Below, piece by piece: positions 9,925-19,782 of a stretch of 64,000 nt of DNA. The position numbers and the translations under genes were made by a program. The notes under the pieces were generated by a model that made no database searches, was not told the origin of the DNA, and saw nothing but the letters and a program-made list of their open reading frames with translations. Origin of the DNA: Halarcobacter anaerophilus (GTDB taxonomy: Bacteria; Campylobacterota; Campylobacteria; Campylobacterales; Arcobacteraceae); the NCBI RefSeq assembly GCF_006459125.1, contig NZ_CP041070.1:310001-374000 (forward strand), in the 5' to 3' direction. The first letter of the stretch is position 1. The number at the start of each line of letters is the position of its first letter.

Positions 9925-12484
9925 AATTAAAAACTACTTTTTGGACTTCCATAATAATTACTAAAACAAAAGCTATGCCAAGCAGATAAAGCCACATAAT
10001 AAAACTTACTGGTTCAACTCCTAAAAGAGATTGCATAAAAGGAGTATATAAACAAAGAATATGAACTATTTGGGCTATTATCACAGAAAGCAGCAAAAAT
10101 ATATTTTTTTTATGATCTATTTTAAAAATAGAGAGATTTTCCGATCTTGAATTAAATACCTGTACATTTTCAAAAAGCACCATTAATAGAAGAGTTAAGT
10201 TTCTTGCTGATTCTTGGGAATACCCTGTTTGAAGTAGATAATAAAAAAGGATAAAAGCAGTTATCCCCATATATAAACCTCCACACAATATTCTGCTTAT
10301 CATTACTTTATTGAAAATTGGTTCTTTGGGATTTCTGGGTTTTCTTTCCAATATCCCTTTTTCGGCTTTTTCAAAACCTAAAGTAACATCTTGTATACCG
10401 TTGGTTACGAGATTTAACCATAACAGTTGAACGGGAAGCAAAGCAATAGGAAGAAAAAAGAGCATACTTAGAACAATAAGTATTATCTCTGCAAAACCTG
10501 TGGAGATAAGAAGATGGATAACTTTTCTAATATTGTCATAAGCTACTCTTCCCTCTTTTATACCGTTTACTATAGAACTGAAAGAATCATCTGTTAGTAT
10601 CAAATCGCTTGATTCTCTTGCCACATCGGTACCGCTTTTACCCATTGCAATTCCGATATTGGAATATTTAAGTGCGGGAGCATCATTTACTCCGTCGCCT
10701 GTAACTGCCACAAAATGTCCTAGTTTTTGAAAAGCGGTTACAATTTTTTGTTTATGTTCAGGTGAAACTCTGGCAAATACGCGTTTTGAAGCTATCTCTT
10801 CTTCCGGTGCACCTTTGTTTATCCACTCTTGGATTTGGGAGCCGCTTATTACTTCTTCCTCATCTATGGCAATATTAAGCTCTTTTGCAATATGAAATGC
10901 TGTACTTGGGTGATCGCCTGTTACCATTGCAACTTCTATACCTGCTTTTTGAGCAGTTTGAACGGCAGAAAAGGCATCTTCTCTTAAAGGATCGATTATA
11001 GCCGCAAAACCTAAGAATTTGTAATTATTTAGAGAAATAGTTTTTTCATCGGATAGTTTATACGCCAGAGCAATATTTCTAAATCCTTTTTGAGCCCATT
11101 GTTTATTAAGATCTAAAATTTTTTCTTTTTCTTCTTTTTGAAGAGTACAAAAATTTAGTATTATCTCTAGGGAACCTTTTATATAATGTACATTTCCAAG
11201 TTTTGTTTCATAAAGTATTGCAGAGTAGGCATTTTGTGATTCATAAGGAATTTCATGTATTTTATTTGATATATTTTTTAGGTTTGCATATTTTTCATCA
11301 ACTGCAATTGCATATTTTGCCAGGGCAATATCTACTTGGTCACCTAAATATACATATCCGTTTTTCTTTTTTTGATAGCTAGACTCATTGCATAGTACAA
11401 AACCGCTTAATATAATAGGGTCAAGTTCTTTTGGATTTTTGAACTCTTTTTCTAAGCTTATAAAGCGTTCGACTTTTAATCTGTTTTGTGTAAGTGTTCC
11501 TGTTTTGTCGCTTGCAATAAGAGTACATGAGCCAAGACCTTCTATTGCCGAGAGTTTTCTTACAATTACGTTTTTTTTACTCATACTCATACTAGCATTG
11601 CTAAGTGCTACTGTTATTGCTACGGGAAGTCCTTCAGGTATAGAAGATACTGCAAGTGCCACTGCAAAGAAAAAGAGTTCTTTTATCCCTATATTTTGAT
11701 AAATTCCCAAAAAAATAAGTAAAATTACCACTACACCTATTATTTGGGCAATATTTAAAGAAAACTTTTCCATTCTAACAATAAGAGGGGCTTTTTTATC
11801 TTTTGCACCTGCAAGCAAAGTTGCAATTTTTCCTATTTGGGTATTTGAACCTATGTTTGTTACTACTGCTTTTCCTCTACCTTTTGTAACAAAAGAGCCT
11901 GCATAAAGCATATTTAATCTGTCACCGATAGGAAGATTTATATCATCTGATATAAAAGAGTGGTTTTTTAAAACATTTATAGACTCGCCTGTAAGTAGTG
12001 ATTCGTCAACAAAAAGTTCGCTTGCTTCTATTAGTCTAACATCCGCAGGAACTTTTGAACCTGATTCAAAAAGTATTATATCTCCTATAGTAACATTAGT
12101 GCTGAGAACTCTTTTTTTTATACCGTCTCTTAATAGATCCACATAGGTTTTAACGGAGCTTTTAAGGGAATCCGCTTTTTTTCGTGCGGTATACTCTTGA
12201 TATGTTCCTATAATTGCATTTATAAAAAGCACTGCCATTATAAAAGCGGCATCGCTATACTCTTTTATCATCACCGATACTATTGATGCAATAAGAAGTA
12301 TATATATTATGGGACTCTTAAATTGCTCTAAAAATATCCTGATAAGAGTTTTCTCTTTCTCTTTTGGAAGGGAATTTTTACCGAAATGTTTCTCTCTTTT
12401 TTGAGCTTCTTTTGTACTTAAGCCTTTTTCAGTTGCCTCTAAAAGTTTAAAAGTTTCATCTATAGATTTAGTATGATAGTTCAT
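9911..12484 (-). CDS. P-type cation-transporting ATPase (P2/SERCA-like)
   Basis: An 857-residue inner-membrane ion pump. It has an N-terminal cation-ATPase domain, the A-domain TGES loop (165-168), PEGLP in M4 (283-287), the phosphorylated Asp326 in DKTGT, the MVTGDHP loop and the hinge motif TGDGVNDAP. About ten membrane helices are expected. It resembles bacterial Ca2+-ATPases. However, M5 reads LISTGFAE where SERCA has LISSNVGE, and M6 reads NLVTNG where SERCA has NLVTDG, so two Ca-site ligands (Asn768 and Asp800 of SERCA) are replaced. The M4 Glu and M5 Glu remain. The transported ion is therefore open. The gene is monocistronic and converges on ppsA. Confidence 0.9.
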   Translation of the reverse strand: MNYHTKSIDETFKLLEATEKGLSTKEAQKREKHFGKNSLPKEKEKTLIRIFLEQFKSPIIYILLIASIVSVMIKEYSDAAFIMAVLFINAIIGTYQEYTARKKADSLKSSVKTYVDLLRDGIKKRVLSTNVTIGDIILFESGSKVPADVRLIEASELFVDESLLTGESINVLKNHSFISDDINLPIGDRLNMLYAGSFVTKGRGKAVVTNIGSNTQIGKIATLLAGAKDKKAPLIVRMEKFSLNIAQIIGVVVILLIFLGIYQNIGIKELFFFAVALAVSSIPEGLPVAITVALSNASMSMSKKNVIVRKLSAIEGLGSCTLIASDKTGTLTQNRLKVERFISLEKEFKNPKELDPIILSGFVLCNESSYQKKKNGYVYLGDQVDIALAKYAIAVDEKYANLKNISNKIHEIPYESQNAYSAILYETKLGNVHYIKGSLEIILNFCTLQKEEKEKILDLNKQWAQKGFRNIALAYKLSDEKTISLNNYKFLGFAAIIDPLREDAFSAVQTAQKAGIEVAMVTGDHPSTAFHIAKELNIAIDEEEVISGSQIQEWINKGAPEEEIASKRVFARVSPEHKQKIVTAFQKLGHFVAVTGDGVNDAPALKYSNIGIAMGKSGTDVARESSDLILTDDSFSSIVNGIKEGRVAYDNIRKVIHLLISTGFAEIILIVLSMLFFLPIALLPVQLLWLNLVTNGIQDVTLGFEKAEKGILERKPRNPKEPIFNKVMISRILCGGLYMGITAFILFYYLLQTGYSQESARNLTLLLMVLFENVQVFNSRSENLSIFKIDHKKNIFLLLSVIIAQIVHILCLYTPFMQSLLGVEPVSFIMWLYLLGIAFVLVIIMEVQKVVFNFLRR

Positions 12485-12562
12485 TATCTTTTCTTTAGAT
12501 TTGATTTATAAATTATTATATCGCAAAAGATTTATAATGAAACTTATTGTTATTTTTAACTT

Positions 12563-12592
12563 AAAAAAGCTCTTTGAAGGTCAAAGAGCTTT
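12563..12592 (-). terminator. Intrinsic terminator after flgE-like gene
   Basis: AAAGCTCTTTGA (12566-12577) and TCAAAGAGCTTT (12581-12592) form a perfect 12-bp stem with a 3-nt loop. Read on the minus strand it is followed by TTT and overlaps the last base pairs of the stop codon. Confidence 0.85.
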
Positions 12593-15560
12593 AATTTTTT
12601 AATTGAATTAATGTAGTAAGAAGTTGATCTGCTGTTGTAATAGATTTTGAATTTGCTTCAAAAGCTCTTTGAAATACCATAAGATTTACCAAACTCTCAC
12701 TTAAATCGGCAGTACTTAGTTCTAAAGTTTCATCTTTTATTACCGTTGTATTATCGTTATTAGTAGAATACACGGCTTTACCGCTTTTTGTCGTTTCTTT
12801 GAGTAAATTATCTCCTATGGCTTCAAGTCCTATATTATTAACAAATTGTGCAATTGCAATTTGCCCTACAACAAAATCAACTCCATCTTGTGTCATAGTA
12901 ATTAATCCAGATTCATCAACTGAAAATTCACTAAAGGATTGATCCGTTAAACCCAAAGTATCGAGTCTTAATTGTAATGAACTCATAGAAGTATCTTGTT
13001 CAACTGTAGAAACGATTTGCATAAATTCGGCACCTGCTCCTTTTCTTCCTGAATAGTTTGCATTTATCTCAATCTTTGTATTTTCGTTTGTTGAGTATTG
13101 AACTGAATCAAATTCATCTTCTGTATCAGTTAAAGAAGTAACGGTTAAAGAAGGAGTTGAGGGAAGACCTTGATACCCTTGAGAACTAATCTTTTCTCTT
13201 ATAATAATATCTGTCCCGTTATTTGTTATTTCTATTTTATCTGCCAAACTGGACTCTTCTGCCAATGCTCCTGCTAAAGCATTTCCTAATTCTGCAACAG
13301 TAGGAGTTTGGTCTGTTTTTACTTTTAATTCAACACCGTCTATTTCTAAAGTAAAAACTGAGGCAGACATATCATCTGCAAGTGTAGGTGAAAAAGCATA
13401 CTCTTCAGGCGTTCCTACAGTTGCTGTTGTTGAACTACTATATGATAGATTTGAAAGAGGAGCTATCGTTACACTTGGAGATAAAGTATCTATTTTTGTT
13501 TGAGAAATATTAAAATCATTGCCTGATAAAGAACCTATATCTACTAAGTTATTGATATTTGAATTTAGATTTATGGCAGAAACAATTCCATTATATATTG
13601 AAGTAGAAGTTGCACCTGTACCTGAATTATAAGTTATTGTTTCTCCTAAAATATCTAAACTATAAGTAGTATTATCAGCAGGTGTAATTGTAAACATACC
13701 CTCTTCTAATACGGTTAAGTTTGCAGGAGTTTGTACTCCTGTTGGATTTACAGGTAAATTTTCTCCGTTTATACTTATTGTTGAACCTTCTAAACTAACC
13801 TCTTTATCTTCTGTATAAATACTAAAATTCCCATCGTTTAAAGGAGTAATTTTTAGTTTGTCCGTAGCAGTTAGATTATAAGTATTTATTTGTGTTTTTA
13901 TATCATTATATATTTGGGATGCGGTTGTAGTATATGGGTTTATTAAAGGATCCGGAGAATAAGTAGATGATATTACTAAAGTTCCGTCTATATTTATATT
14001 AAAAGTGTAATCTGCATTGTCAACTATATTATTTAAAGATACTCCAATAGAGGGTAACTCTTCCATACGACTGCTAAACTCTACATCATAGTTTGAATTA
14101 AGTGTTTGCACAACTAAATTTCCGTTTATGTTTTTTGCTTCTACATATTTTGATAATTCAGAGTTTGCATTTATTTGTTTTGCTGCATCGTCAATTGAAG
14201 TTACGTTTGAAATCAATAAGTCGCTTGAGGGAACAGAGATATTTTCTCCTGCTTCTTTATCGTATATGGTCATTGAATAGGTATAATTTTTAGGTATACC
14301 GTCTATATTTAGGTCATTTGTAGAAAATACATCTTGCTGTTTTCCCGATATTGCTTTTGATAAAGCTTCCATTGCACTAATAACGGCACCTTCTGCACTA
14401 CCTTTTTCAGCCACGCTTAGGGTCGTACTTTTCCCTTCAACTTCAGTTGTTCCCGAAGCTTCAATAACATCTCCTATGGTAAACTCTTCTCCTGGTATTA
14501 TAGAATCTATTTTTACAAGACCGTTTATTACATCTTCAAATGCGGTTGAAGCTTCATTTGTCGTACTATTTACAGTATAAGCATTTAAGCCTGTTTTACT
14601 TGAAATCTCATCTGCCAAGGTTTTATATGTGGCAACTCTGCTTGCTAAAATATCATAATCTCCTTGTCCTCCTACTGTTCCGTCTCCATCCAAATCTGTC
14701 ATTGTAAAAGAGCCGTTTGATACTGCTAAATCAACCTCTTCGATAAAATCTGTAGTAGCAGTGGTATTTACATACTCTGCATAAACTTTATCACCGTTTA
14801 TATAAGTATAAATTTGGTCTTTTTCTCCATCCATAATGCTATTTGTATTATCGGGAAAATCTAAAAGTGTTGATTGTGCAATTGAAGGAGATGAGGTTGC
14901 ATCGGGATTTTCTGCATAATCTTCCAAAGCATTTTGATAGTTTATCATCAAAGTATTAATATCAGAAATTTTATCTGACTGAGACTTTATTCCGGAACCC
15001 GTAAGCACGGTGGAATCACTTTTTGCAGTTGAGGCATAATCAGTAACTTTAGCAGCATAAGTTTCTACTCTATTAGAGAATTGAATGATCTGATTTCCTG
15101 CTTTTTCCGTAAAATTATCATTAAAATATCTCCAATTATTGTTTGTACTTACTATGTCGCTTGTAGGATCCAAACTACTCATAGCCCAACCTTGAACTTC
15201 ATAACCGTTTGCATCTTGTAAGGTTCCGTTCTCACCCATTCTAAGATTTCCTGCTCTTGTATAATAGGTTTCGGAAGTTCCCGTGGGGTTTATATTTGAT
15301 ACTACAAAAAATCCGTCACCGTCAAGAGCTAAATCATAAGAAGAACCTGTAGGGTTCAAACTCCCTTGGGTGTACTGCTTTTCTGCATTTGTTACACTTG
15401 CCCCTTTTCCTATACTGTCTTGATACATCATATCTGCAAAAGATACTCTTGATGCTTTATAACCTACAGTATTAACATTTGCAATATTATTTGATTCATT
15501 GTCCAATGCCGCTCTTGATGCTGATAAACCCGATATTCCAGTCCATAGTGCCCCGATCAT
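12591..15560 (-). CDS. flgE: Flagellar hook protein FlgE, long form
   Basis: A 989-residue hook subunit. Residues 1-130 are the conserved D0/D1 N-terminus (LWTGISGLSASRAALD, SNNIANVNTVGYKAS). Residues about 945-989 are the matching C-terminal helix (MVFQRAFEANSKSI). Enterobacterial FlgE is about 400 residues, and Campylobacter hook proteins (about 840-865) are already long. The extra central part shows four similar beta-rich modules at about 425-500, 517-595, 622-700 and 734-800 resembling the flagellin hook IN motif. An EF-hand-like acidic loop (DLDGDGTV) lies at 289-296. RBS AAAAGGAG precedes ATG. The gene is away from other flagellar genes and 68 bp downstream of the sodium-channel gene. 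Confidence 0.88.
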   Translation of the reverse strand: MIGALWTGISGLSASRAALDNESNNIANVNTVGYKASRVSFADMMYQDSIGKGASVTNAEKQYTQGSLNPTGSSYDLALDGDGFFVVSNINPTGTSETYYTRAGNLRMGENGTLQDANGYEVQGWAMSSLDPTSDIVSTNNNWRYFNDNFTEKAGNQIIQFSNRVETYAAKVTDYASTAKSDSTVLTGSGIKSQSDKISDINTLMINYQNALEDYAENPDATSSPSIAQSTLLDFPDNTNSIMDGEKDQIYTYINGDKVYAEYVNTTATTDFIEEVDLAVSNGSFTMTDLDGDGTVGGQGDYDILASRVATYKTLADEISSKTGLNAYTVNSTTNEASTAFEDVINGLVKIDSIIPGEEFTIGDVIEASGTTEVEGKSTTLSVAEKGSAEGAVISAMEALSKAISGKQQDVFSTNDLNIDGIPKNYTYSMTIYDKEAGENISVPSSDLLISNVTSIDDAAKQINANSELSKYVEAKNINGNLVVQTLNSNYDVEFSSRMEELPSIGVSLNNIVDNADYTFNINIDGTLVISSTYSPDPLINPYTTTASQIYNDIKTQINTYNLTATDKLKITPLNDGNFSIYTEDKEVSLEGSTISINGENLPVNPTGVQTPANLTVLEEGMFTITPADNTTYSLDILGETITYNSGTGATSTSIYNGIVSAINLNSNINNLVDIGSLSGNDFNISQTKIDTLSPSVTIAPLSNLSYSSSTTATVGTPEEYAFSPTLADDMSASVFTLEIDGVELKVKTDQTPTVAELGNALAGALAEESSLADKIEITNNGTDIIIREKISSQGYQGLPSTPSLTVTSLTDTEDEFDSVQYSTNENTKIEINANYSGRKGAGAEFMQIVSTVEQDTSMSSLQLRLDTLGLTDQSFSEFSVDESGLITMTQDGVDFVVGQIAIAQFVNNIGLEAIGDNLLKETTKSGKAVYSTNNDNTTVIKDETLELSTADLSESLVNLMVFQRAFEANSKSITTADQLLTTLIQLKN

Positions 15561-15587
15561 TTAAATCTCCTTTTAAAAATATAGGAG

Positions 15588-15593
15588 ATTATA
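15588..15593 (-). promoter_or_regulatory. Candidate -10 box for flgE
   Basis: TATAAT on the minus strand, 28 bp before the flgE ATG, in the gap after the channel gene. No good -35 was seen, which is usual in this phylum, and no sigma-54 GG-N10-GC element was found. Confidence 0.45.
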
Positions 15594-15628
15594 CTTTCAG
15601 GCTGTGTCAGCTTTGTGGCAGATTATTG

Positions 15629-16432
15629 TCAGTTGTTTTTTGAGTTTACAATTATCTCTTTTAACTCTTTTATCTCATTTTTCAAATCTTCGATCTCTTC
15701 TTTAAGACCGTTTTGTCCTCCTTTTACTTCTGTAATAATATTTGTCTCTTCACTCTCTTTTAAAACAGCCATTGCATCGACGATTATTGCGACAATTAAA
15801 TTTACCATTACGAATGTTGCAACAAAAATAAAAGGAATAAAAAACATCCAGGCAAAAGGATGCTCTTCCATAAGCGGTCTTACTATTCCCATAGACCAAG
15901 ATTCTAAAGTCATAACTTGAAAAAGAGTATAAAAAGATTCTCCCAAAGTTCCGAACCATTGAGGAAAAGTCTCTGAATAAAGATTTGTAGAGATTATGGC
16001 AAAAATATAAAAAATCAAAGACATTAATGCCATAATTGAAAGCATCCCCGGGATTACTCCAAGTAAAGCGGCAACTATTTTTCTCATTTGAGGTACGACT
16101 GTTATTAATCTAAAAAGCCTAAAGACTCTTAGGATTCTAAAGATTGAGAAAGTCTCATTTGCTGGGAACAGAGAAATTGCAACAATAAAAAAATCAAACA
16201 AAGACCAAGGATCTTTAAAAAATGCAAATTTATGAACATAAATTCTAAGTATTATCTCAATAGTGAAGACTGTAATAACAATTTTATCAAATGCCAGAAT
16301 AAATTTTGAATATGACTGCATAATAGAGTTTGAAGTCTCAAAACCCATTGTAATACCGTTTAATATAATCAAAGCAATAATAAAATTTTGGAAAATAGCT
16401 GATTCAACCAAAGATTTAATAATTTTATACAT
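15629..16432 (-). CDS. NavAb-like bacterial voltage-gated sodium channel
   Basis: A 267-residue one-domain voltage-gated Na+ channel subunit that should assemble as an inner-membrane tetramer. S1-S3 occupy about residues 10-90. S4 carries arginines at 99, 102, 105 and 108, followed by VPQMRKIV. The pore helix and filter read [10 protein letters not shown] with TLESWS at 175-180. S6 is about 200-222, and a C-terminal coiled coil (about 243-262) ends the protein. These positions and the total length equal those I recall for NavAb of Arcobacter butzleri. The filter is the Na+-selective type, not K+ (no GYG). AAGGG precedes ATG. It lies directly upstream of flgE in the same direction. Confidence 0.96.
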   Translation of the reverse strand: MYKIIKSLVESAIFQNFIIALIILNGITMGFETSNSIMQSYSKFILAFDKIVITVFTIEIILRIYVHKFAFFKDPWSLFDFFIVAISLFPANETFSIFRILRVFRLFRLITVVPQMRKIVAALLGVIPGMLSIMALMSLIFYIFAIISTNLYSETFPQWFGTLGESFYTLFQVMTLESWSMGIVRPLMEEHPFAWMFFIPFIFVATFVMVNLIVAIIVDAMAVLKESEETNIITEVKGGQNGLKEEIEDLKNEIKELKEIIVNSKNN

Positions 16433-16596
16433 TTTAAAACCCTTTTATTTTTTGAAATTATACAAAGAAAAGTTTAATTTTTGCAGAATTATTTTAATAA
16501 ATTTTTTAGAAGATTAAGCCTTTAAGAATAAAAATAATAGAATACTTTCAATGTAAAGGAAAAGAGTTTGTTTATCTCTAAAAGAAGGGCTGTTTT

Positions 16597-19500
16597 ATGA
16601 ATACAAAATCTGTAGAATCTTTACTTGAAAATTATTTTAAGTCAATTGAAAAAATTATATTATCAAAACAAGATCCGATAACAGGACTGCTTCCTGCTAG
16701 TACGGCGGTTACCGAACACGGTGATTATACCGATGCCTGGGTTAGGGATAATGTTTACAGTATCCTTTGTGTTTGGGGATTGAGTCTTTCCTATAAAAGG
16801 TATAATCCTGACCATTATAAAAGTTATCTGCTCTCTCAAAGCGTAGTTAAACTAATGAGAGGATTACTTATCTCAATGATGAGACAAAAAGATAAAGTAG
16901 AAAAGTTTAAATATACTTTAAATCCTTTTGATGCTCTGCATGCAAAATATAATACAAAAACAGGATTACCCATAGTAGGAGATGATGAATGGGGACATCT
17001 TCAACTTGATGCAACTTCTTTATATCTTTTAATGCTTACTCAAATGATAGCTTCAGGACTTAAGATTATTTATACTCTTGATGAAGTTAATTTTGTTCAA
17101 AATCTAGTTCACTATATCAGCAAAACATATTGTACTGCCGATTTCGGTATTTGGGAAAGGGGACACAAAATAAATACCGGAGATACGGAGATTAACTGTA
17201 GTTCCGTGGGTATGGCAAAAGCTGCATTAGCTGCAATTTCAGGATTTAATCTTTTTGGAAACAGTATTTGTAAAGAGGCTACTATTCATGTAGTACCAAG
17301 TGATATTGCAAGATCAAGATTTACTTTAAGCGAACTTCTTCCAAGAGAATCCAGCTCAAAAGAGACTGATGCCGCACTTTTAAGTATTATAGGTTATCCC
17401 GCATATGCCATAGAAGATGAAGAGTTATTAAAAAAGACAAAAGATAAAATTCTAAAAAAACTTGAAGGGAAATACGGTTGCAAAAGATTTTTACTTGACG
17501 GGCACCAAAGTTGTTTGGAAGACAGCAGCCGACTTCATTATGAAAAATCCGAACTTAAAAAGTTTGAAAATATAGAATCAGAGTGGCCACTGTTTTTTAC
17601 TTATTTGCTTTTAGATGCTTTAATGAGAGAAGATAATATAGAAGTAGAGTATTGGAGTAAAAAACTAGAACCTCTTTTTATTGAACGAAACGGAGAAAAA
17701 CTTCTACCTGAATTATATTATGTTCCAAAAGATTTAATTGAAAAAGAGAAGAATAATCCGGGTTCCCAACAAAGAGTTGCCAATGAAAATTTACCTTTGG
17801 TTTGGGCTCAAAGTCTTTATCTTCTTTCAAGCATGATAAAAGAGGGTATTTTAAATATAAATGATATAGACCCTTTAAACAGAAGACGCAGAATAGGTCA
17901 TAAAAGAAAAACATATCCATTGATTGCCATCCTTTGTGAAGATGATGAAGAGAAACAAAAACTTTTAAACTTAGGAGTTAGTGCACAAACTATTGATGAG
18001 TTAAAACCTTTGAAAATCATACATGCCTCAGAATTGGCTTTGGTTCATAAAATAATAGGGAAAAACGATAAATTAGGTTTAAGCGGCAGACCTTCTTGGG
18101 TACCGCGTTCAATTACCACTGCAAGGTTACATATTTTAGCCGGTGAATATATTATCTTTTTACCTTATTACTTTAATCCTAAGGGATTTTATTTTAATTA
18201 CGATAATACTCTTTTAGTAGAACATTTTAAAGCTTCGTTGAAATTTTTATCAACTCATTGGGATCGTTTAGGACAGCCTATAATACCTTTTTTTGTAAAA
18301 AAAGGTATGCTTGAAACAGACCAAAAAGAGGAGATTGTAGAACTTTTAAATGAGTTGCAAAACGGAGTTTGCAATAAAATAGAAGTAAGAACCGGATTTT
18401 TACAGGAACTTATAAATAGTGCATCTGTTGAAAGAATAGAAAATCTGCACGGGCTGAAATTTGATGATTTTAATTTAAATCTTGGAAATAAAAGTTTTCT
18501 TTCATCTTCTTTGTTCCAATGTGATTTGCATGATATTCCTAAAGATATTTTACAAGGGTATGCTTTTTTAAGTGAAGAAGAACTTCTTTCAAAACTTACG
18601 GAAAAAATTACTTTAGAAGAAAAAGTTAAAATAATAGAACTTTTAAATGAAAAAAGAGGTTTGGATTTTGAAATTTTTATTGATGAAAAATATACTAAAC
18701 TTCGTGATTTGGCACAACACTATTATGAATTTTCAGCTGTTTGCCAAAAGTGGTCAAGTATTAGAACCTTAAGTGATATTATTGGATCTTTTGATGAGCG
18801 TTTGGAAGATGCTTTGCTTGAAATTGTTATTAGACAAAAAAGATTGGCAGTAGGAAGAGCATACAGTGAAGAGGCTACTTTATCAAAATCTATAGATAAC
18901 CATTCTATTTTGGAGGCAATAAAAAGGTTTTGCGGTAAAAATCAGGCAGAAAGAGCTTTAACCCAAGAGATTGTATTACATCTTGGACATTTAATCAGAG
19001 TTGAACCTAAACTCTTTGAAGGGATACTTACGATTAGAACTTGGTATTTTGTACAGTTATTAGTAAGTAATATCTCAAAAGAGAAAAAAATTCCTATTGC
19101 AGATGCTTATGAGTATTTGATTACTCTCTCACCTCATACTATTTATAATAATCTAAAAAATATATTGATATCTTTTTCCTCAAATGTAGTAGATATGAAA
19201 AAACAAGAGAATCTTTATGTGTCAAAAGTTCCTAATTTGAACTCTATATTGACTCAAAAAGAGTTAAGAGAAGATATTAAAATCGAAGATTGGGCACAAT
19301 ACAGAAAAGATATAGGAATGTTGTCAAGACTTCCAAACAGTTTTTATAAAGGTTTGTGGTATCTTTTACAGCAATGCAAAGGTTTAGTAATAGGAGATAA
19401 ATATAATTTAAACAATAGAATAGGTTCAGAGTTGACTTTTGATACAACAGCAGGTGAAAGAAATTTTGAACTAAGAGTTGAATCTCTGCTTCAAAGTATA

Positions 19501-19782
19501 GAAGCCTCTGATTATAGACAGCTGAATCTGGAGCTTTTGCAAACTCTTTCAAGAATTCTCAAGGAGAATCCCGATATTAAAATTGAGGCTGATTTGATGC
19601 TTGACGTGATAATCGGTCATGCTGTAAGAATAGCCTGGCAGAAAACACACAAAGAGGGTAATTATGATGAGCAAAAAGCACAAGCATGGAATGCTTTTTA
19701 CAAACTCTCACCTCAAAAAACAGAAGAGTACTTTATTGAAGCTTTTATGTATTTATTAACATTACAAGAGGAGAACGGATGA
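16597..19782 (+). CDS. Glycoside hydrolase family 15-like protein, phosphorylase-kinase alpha/beta subunit homologue
   Basis: A 1061-residue protein whose N-terminal (alpha/alpha)6 region and C-terminus resemble eukaryotic phosphorylase kinase regulatory subunits. Telling stretches are DAWVRDNVYS (about 46-55), DDEWGHLQLDATSLYLL (about 128-144), FGIWERG and SSVGMAKAAL, and near the C-terminus LSRLPNSFYKGLW and ESLLQSIEASDYRQL. Residues 1 to about 430 are GH15 (glucoamylase)-like. No signal peptide is present, so it is cytoplasmic. GAAGGG precedes ATG. The stop overlaps glk by ATGA, tying it to glucose metabolism. It may hydrolyse an alpha-glucan or only bind one; catalytic residues could not be assigned by eye. 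Confidence 0.82.
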   Translation: MNTKSVESLLENYFKSIEKIILSKQDPITGLLPASTAVTEHGDYTDAWVRDNVYSILCVWGLSLSYKRYNPDHYKSYLLSQSVVKLMRGLLISMMRQKDKVEKFKYTLNPFDALHAKYNTKTGLPIVGDDEWGHLQLDATSLYLLMLTQMIASGLKIIYTLDEVNFVQNLVHYISKTYCTADFGIWERGHKINTGDTEINCSSVGMAKAALAAISGFNLFGNSICKEATIHVVPSDIARSRFTLSELLPRESSSKETDAALLSIIGYPAYAIEDEELLKKTKDKILKKLEGKYGCKRFLLDGHQSCLEDSSRLHYEKSELKKFENIESEWPLFFTYLLLDALMREDNIEVEYWSKKLEPLFIERNGEKLLPELYYVPKDLIEKEKNNPGSQQRVANENLPLVWAQSLYLLSSMIKEGILNINDIDPLNRRRRIGHKRKTYPLIAILCEDDEEKQKLLNLGVSAQTIDELKPLKIIHASELALVHKIIGKNDKLGLSGRPSWVPRSITTARLHILAGEYIIFLPYYFNPKGFYFNYDNTLLVEHFKASLKFLSTHWDRLGQPIIPFFVKKGMLETDQKEEIVELLNELQNGVCNKIEVRTGFLQELINSASVERIENLHGLKFDDFNLNLGNKSFLSSSLFQCDLHDIPKDILQGYAFLSEEELLSKLTEKITLEEKVKIIELLNEKRGLDFEIFIDEKYTKLRDLAQHYYEFSAVCQKWSSIRTLSDIIGSFDERLEDALLEIVIRQKRLAVGRAYSEEATLSKSIDNHSILEAIKRFCGKNQAERALTQEIVLHLGHLIRVEPKLFEGILTIRTWYFVQLLVSNISKEKKIPIADAYEYLITLSPHTIYNNLKNILISFSSNVVDMKKQENLYVSKVPNLNSILTQKELREDIKIEDWAQYRKDIGMLSRLPNSFYKGLWYLLQQCKGLVIGDKYNLNNRIGSELTFDTTAGERNFELRVESLLQSIEASDYRQLNLELLQTLSRILKENPDIKIEADLMLDVIIGHAVRIAWQKTHKEGNYDEQKAQAWNAFYKLSPQKTEEYFIEAFMYLLTLQEENG

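Noticed and set aside
12591-15560. The long hook gene as a fused adhesin or horizontally acquired gene
   Set aside because: Both conserved hook termini are present in one frame, and base composition looks like the neighbours.
15561-15628. Sigma-54 promoter for flgE
   Set aside because: Searched the minus strand for GG-N10-GC; only poor partial matches such as TGACAC were seen.
15629-16432. Potassium channel
   Set aside because: The filter is TLESWS with four S4 arginines and no TVGYG-type sequence.
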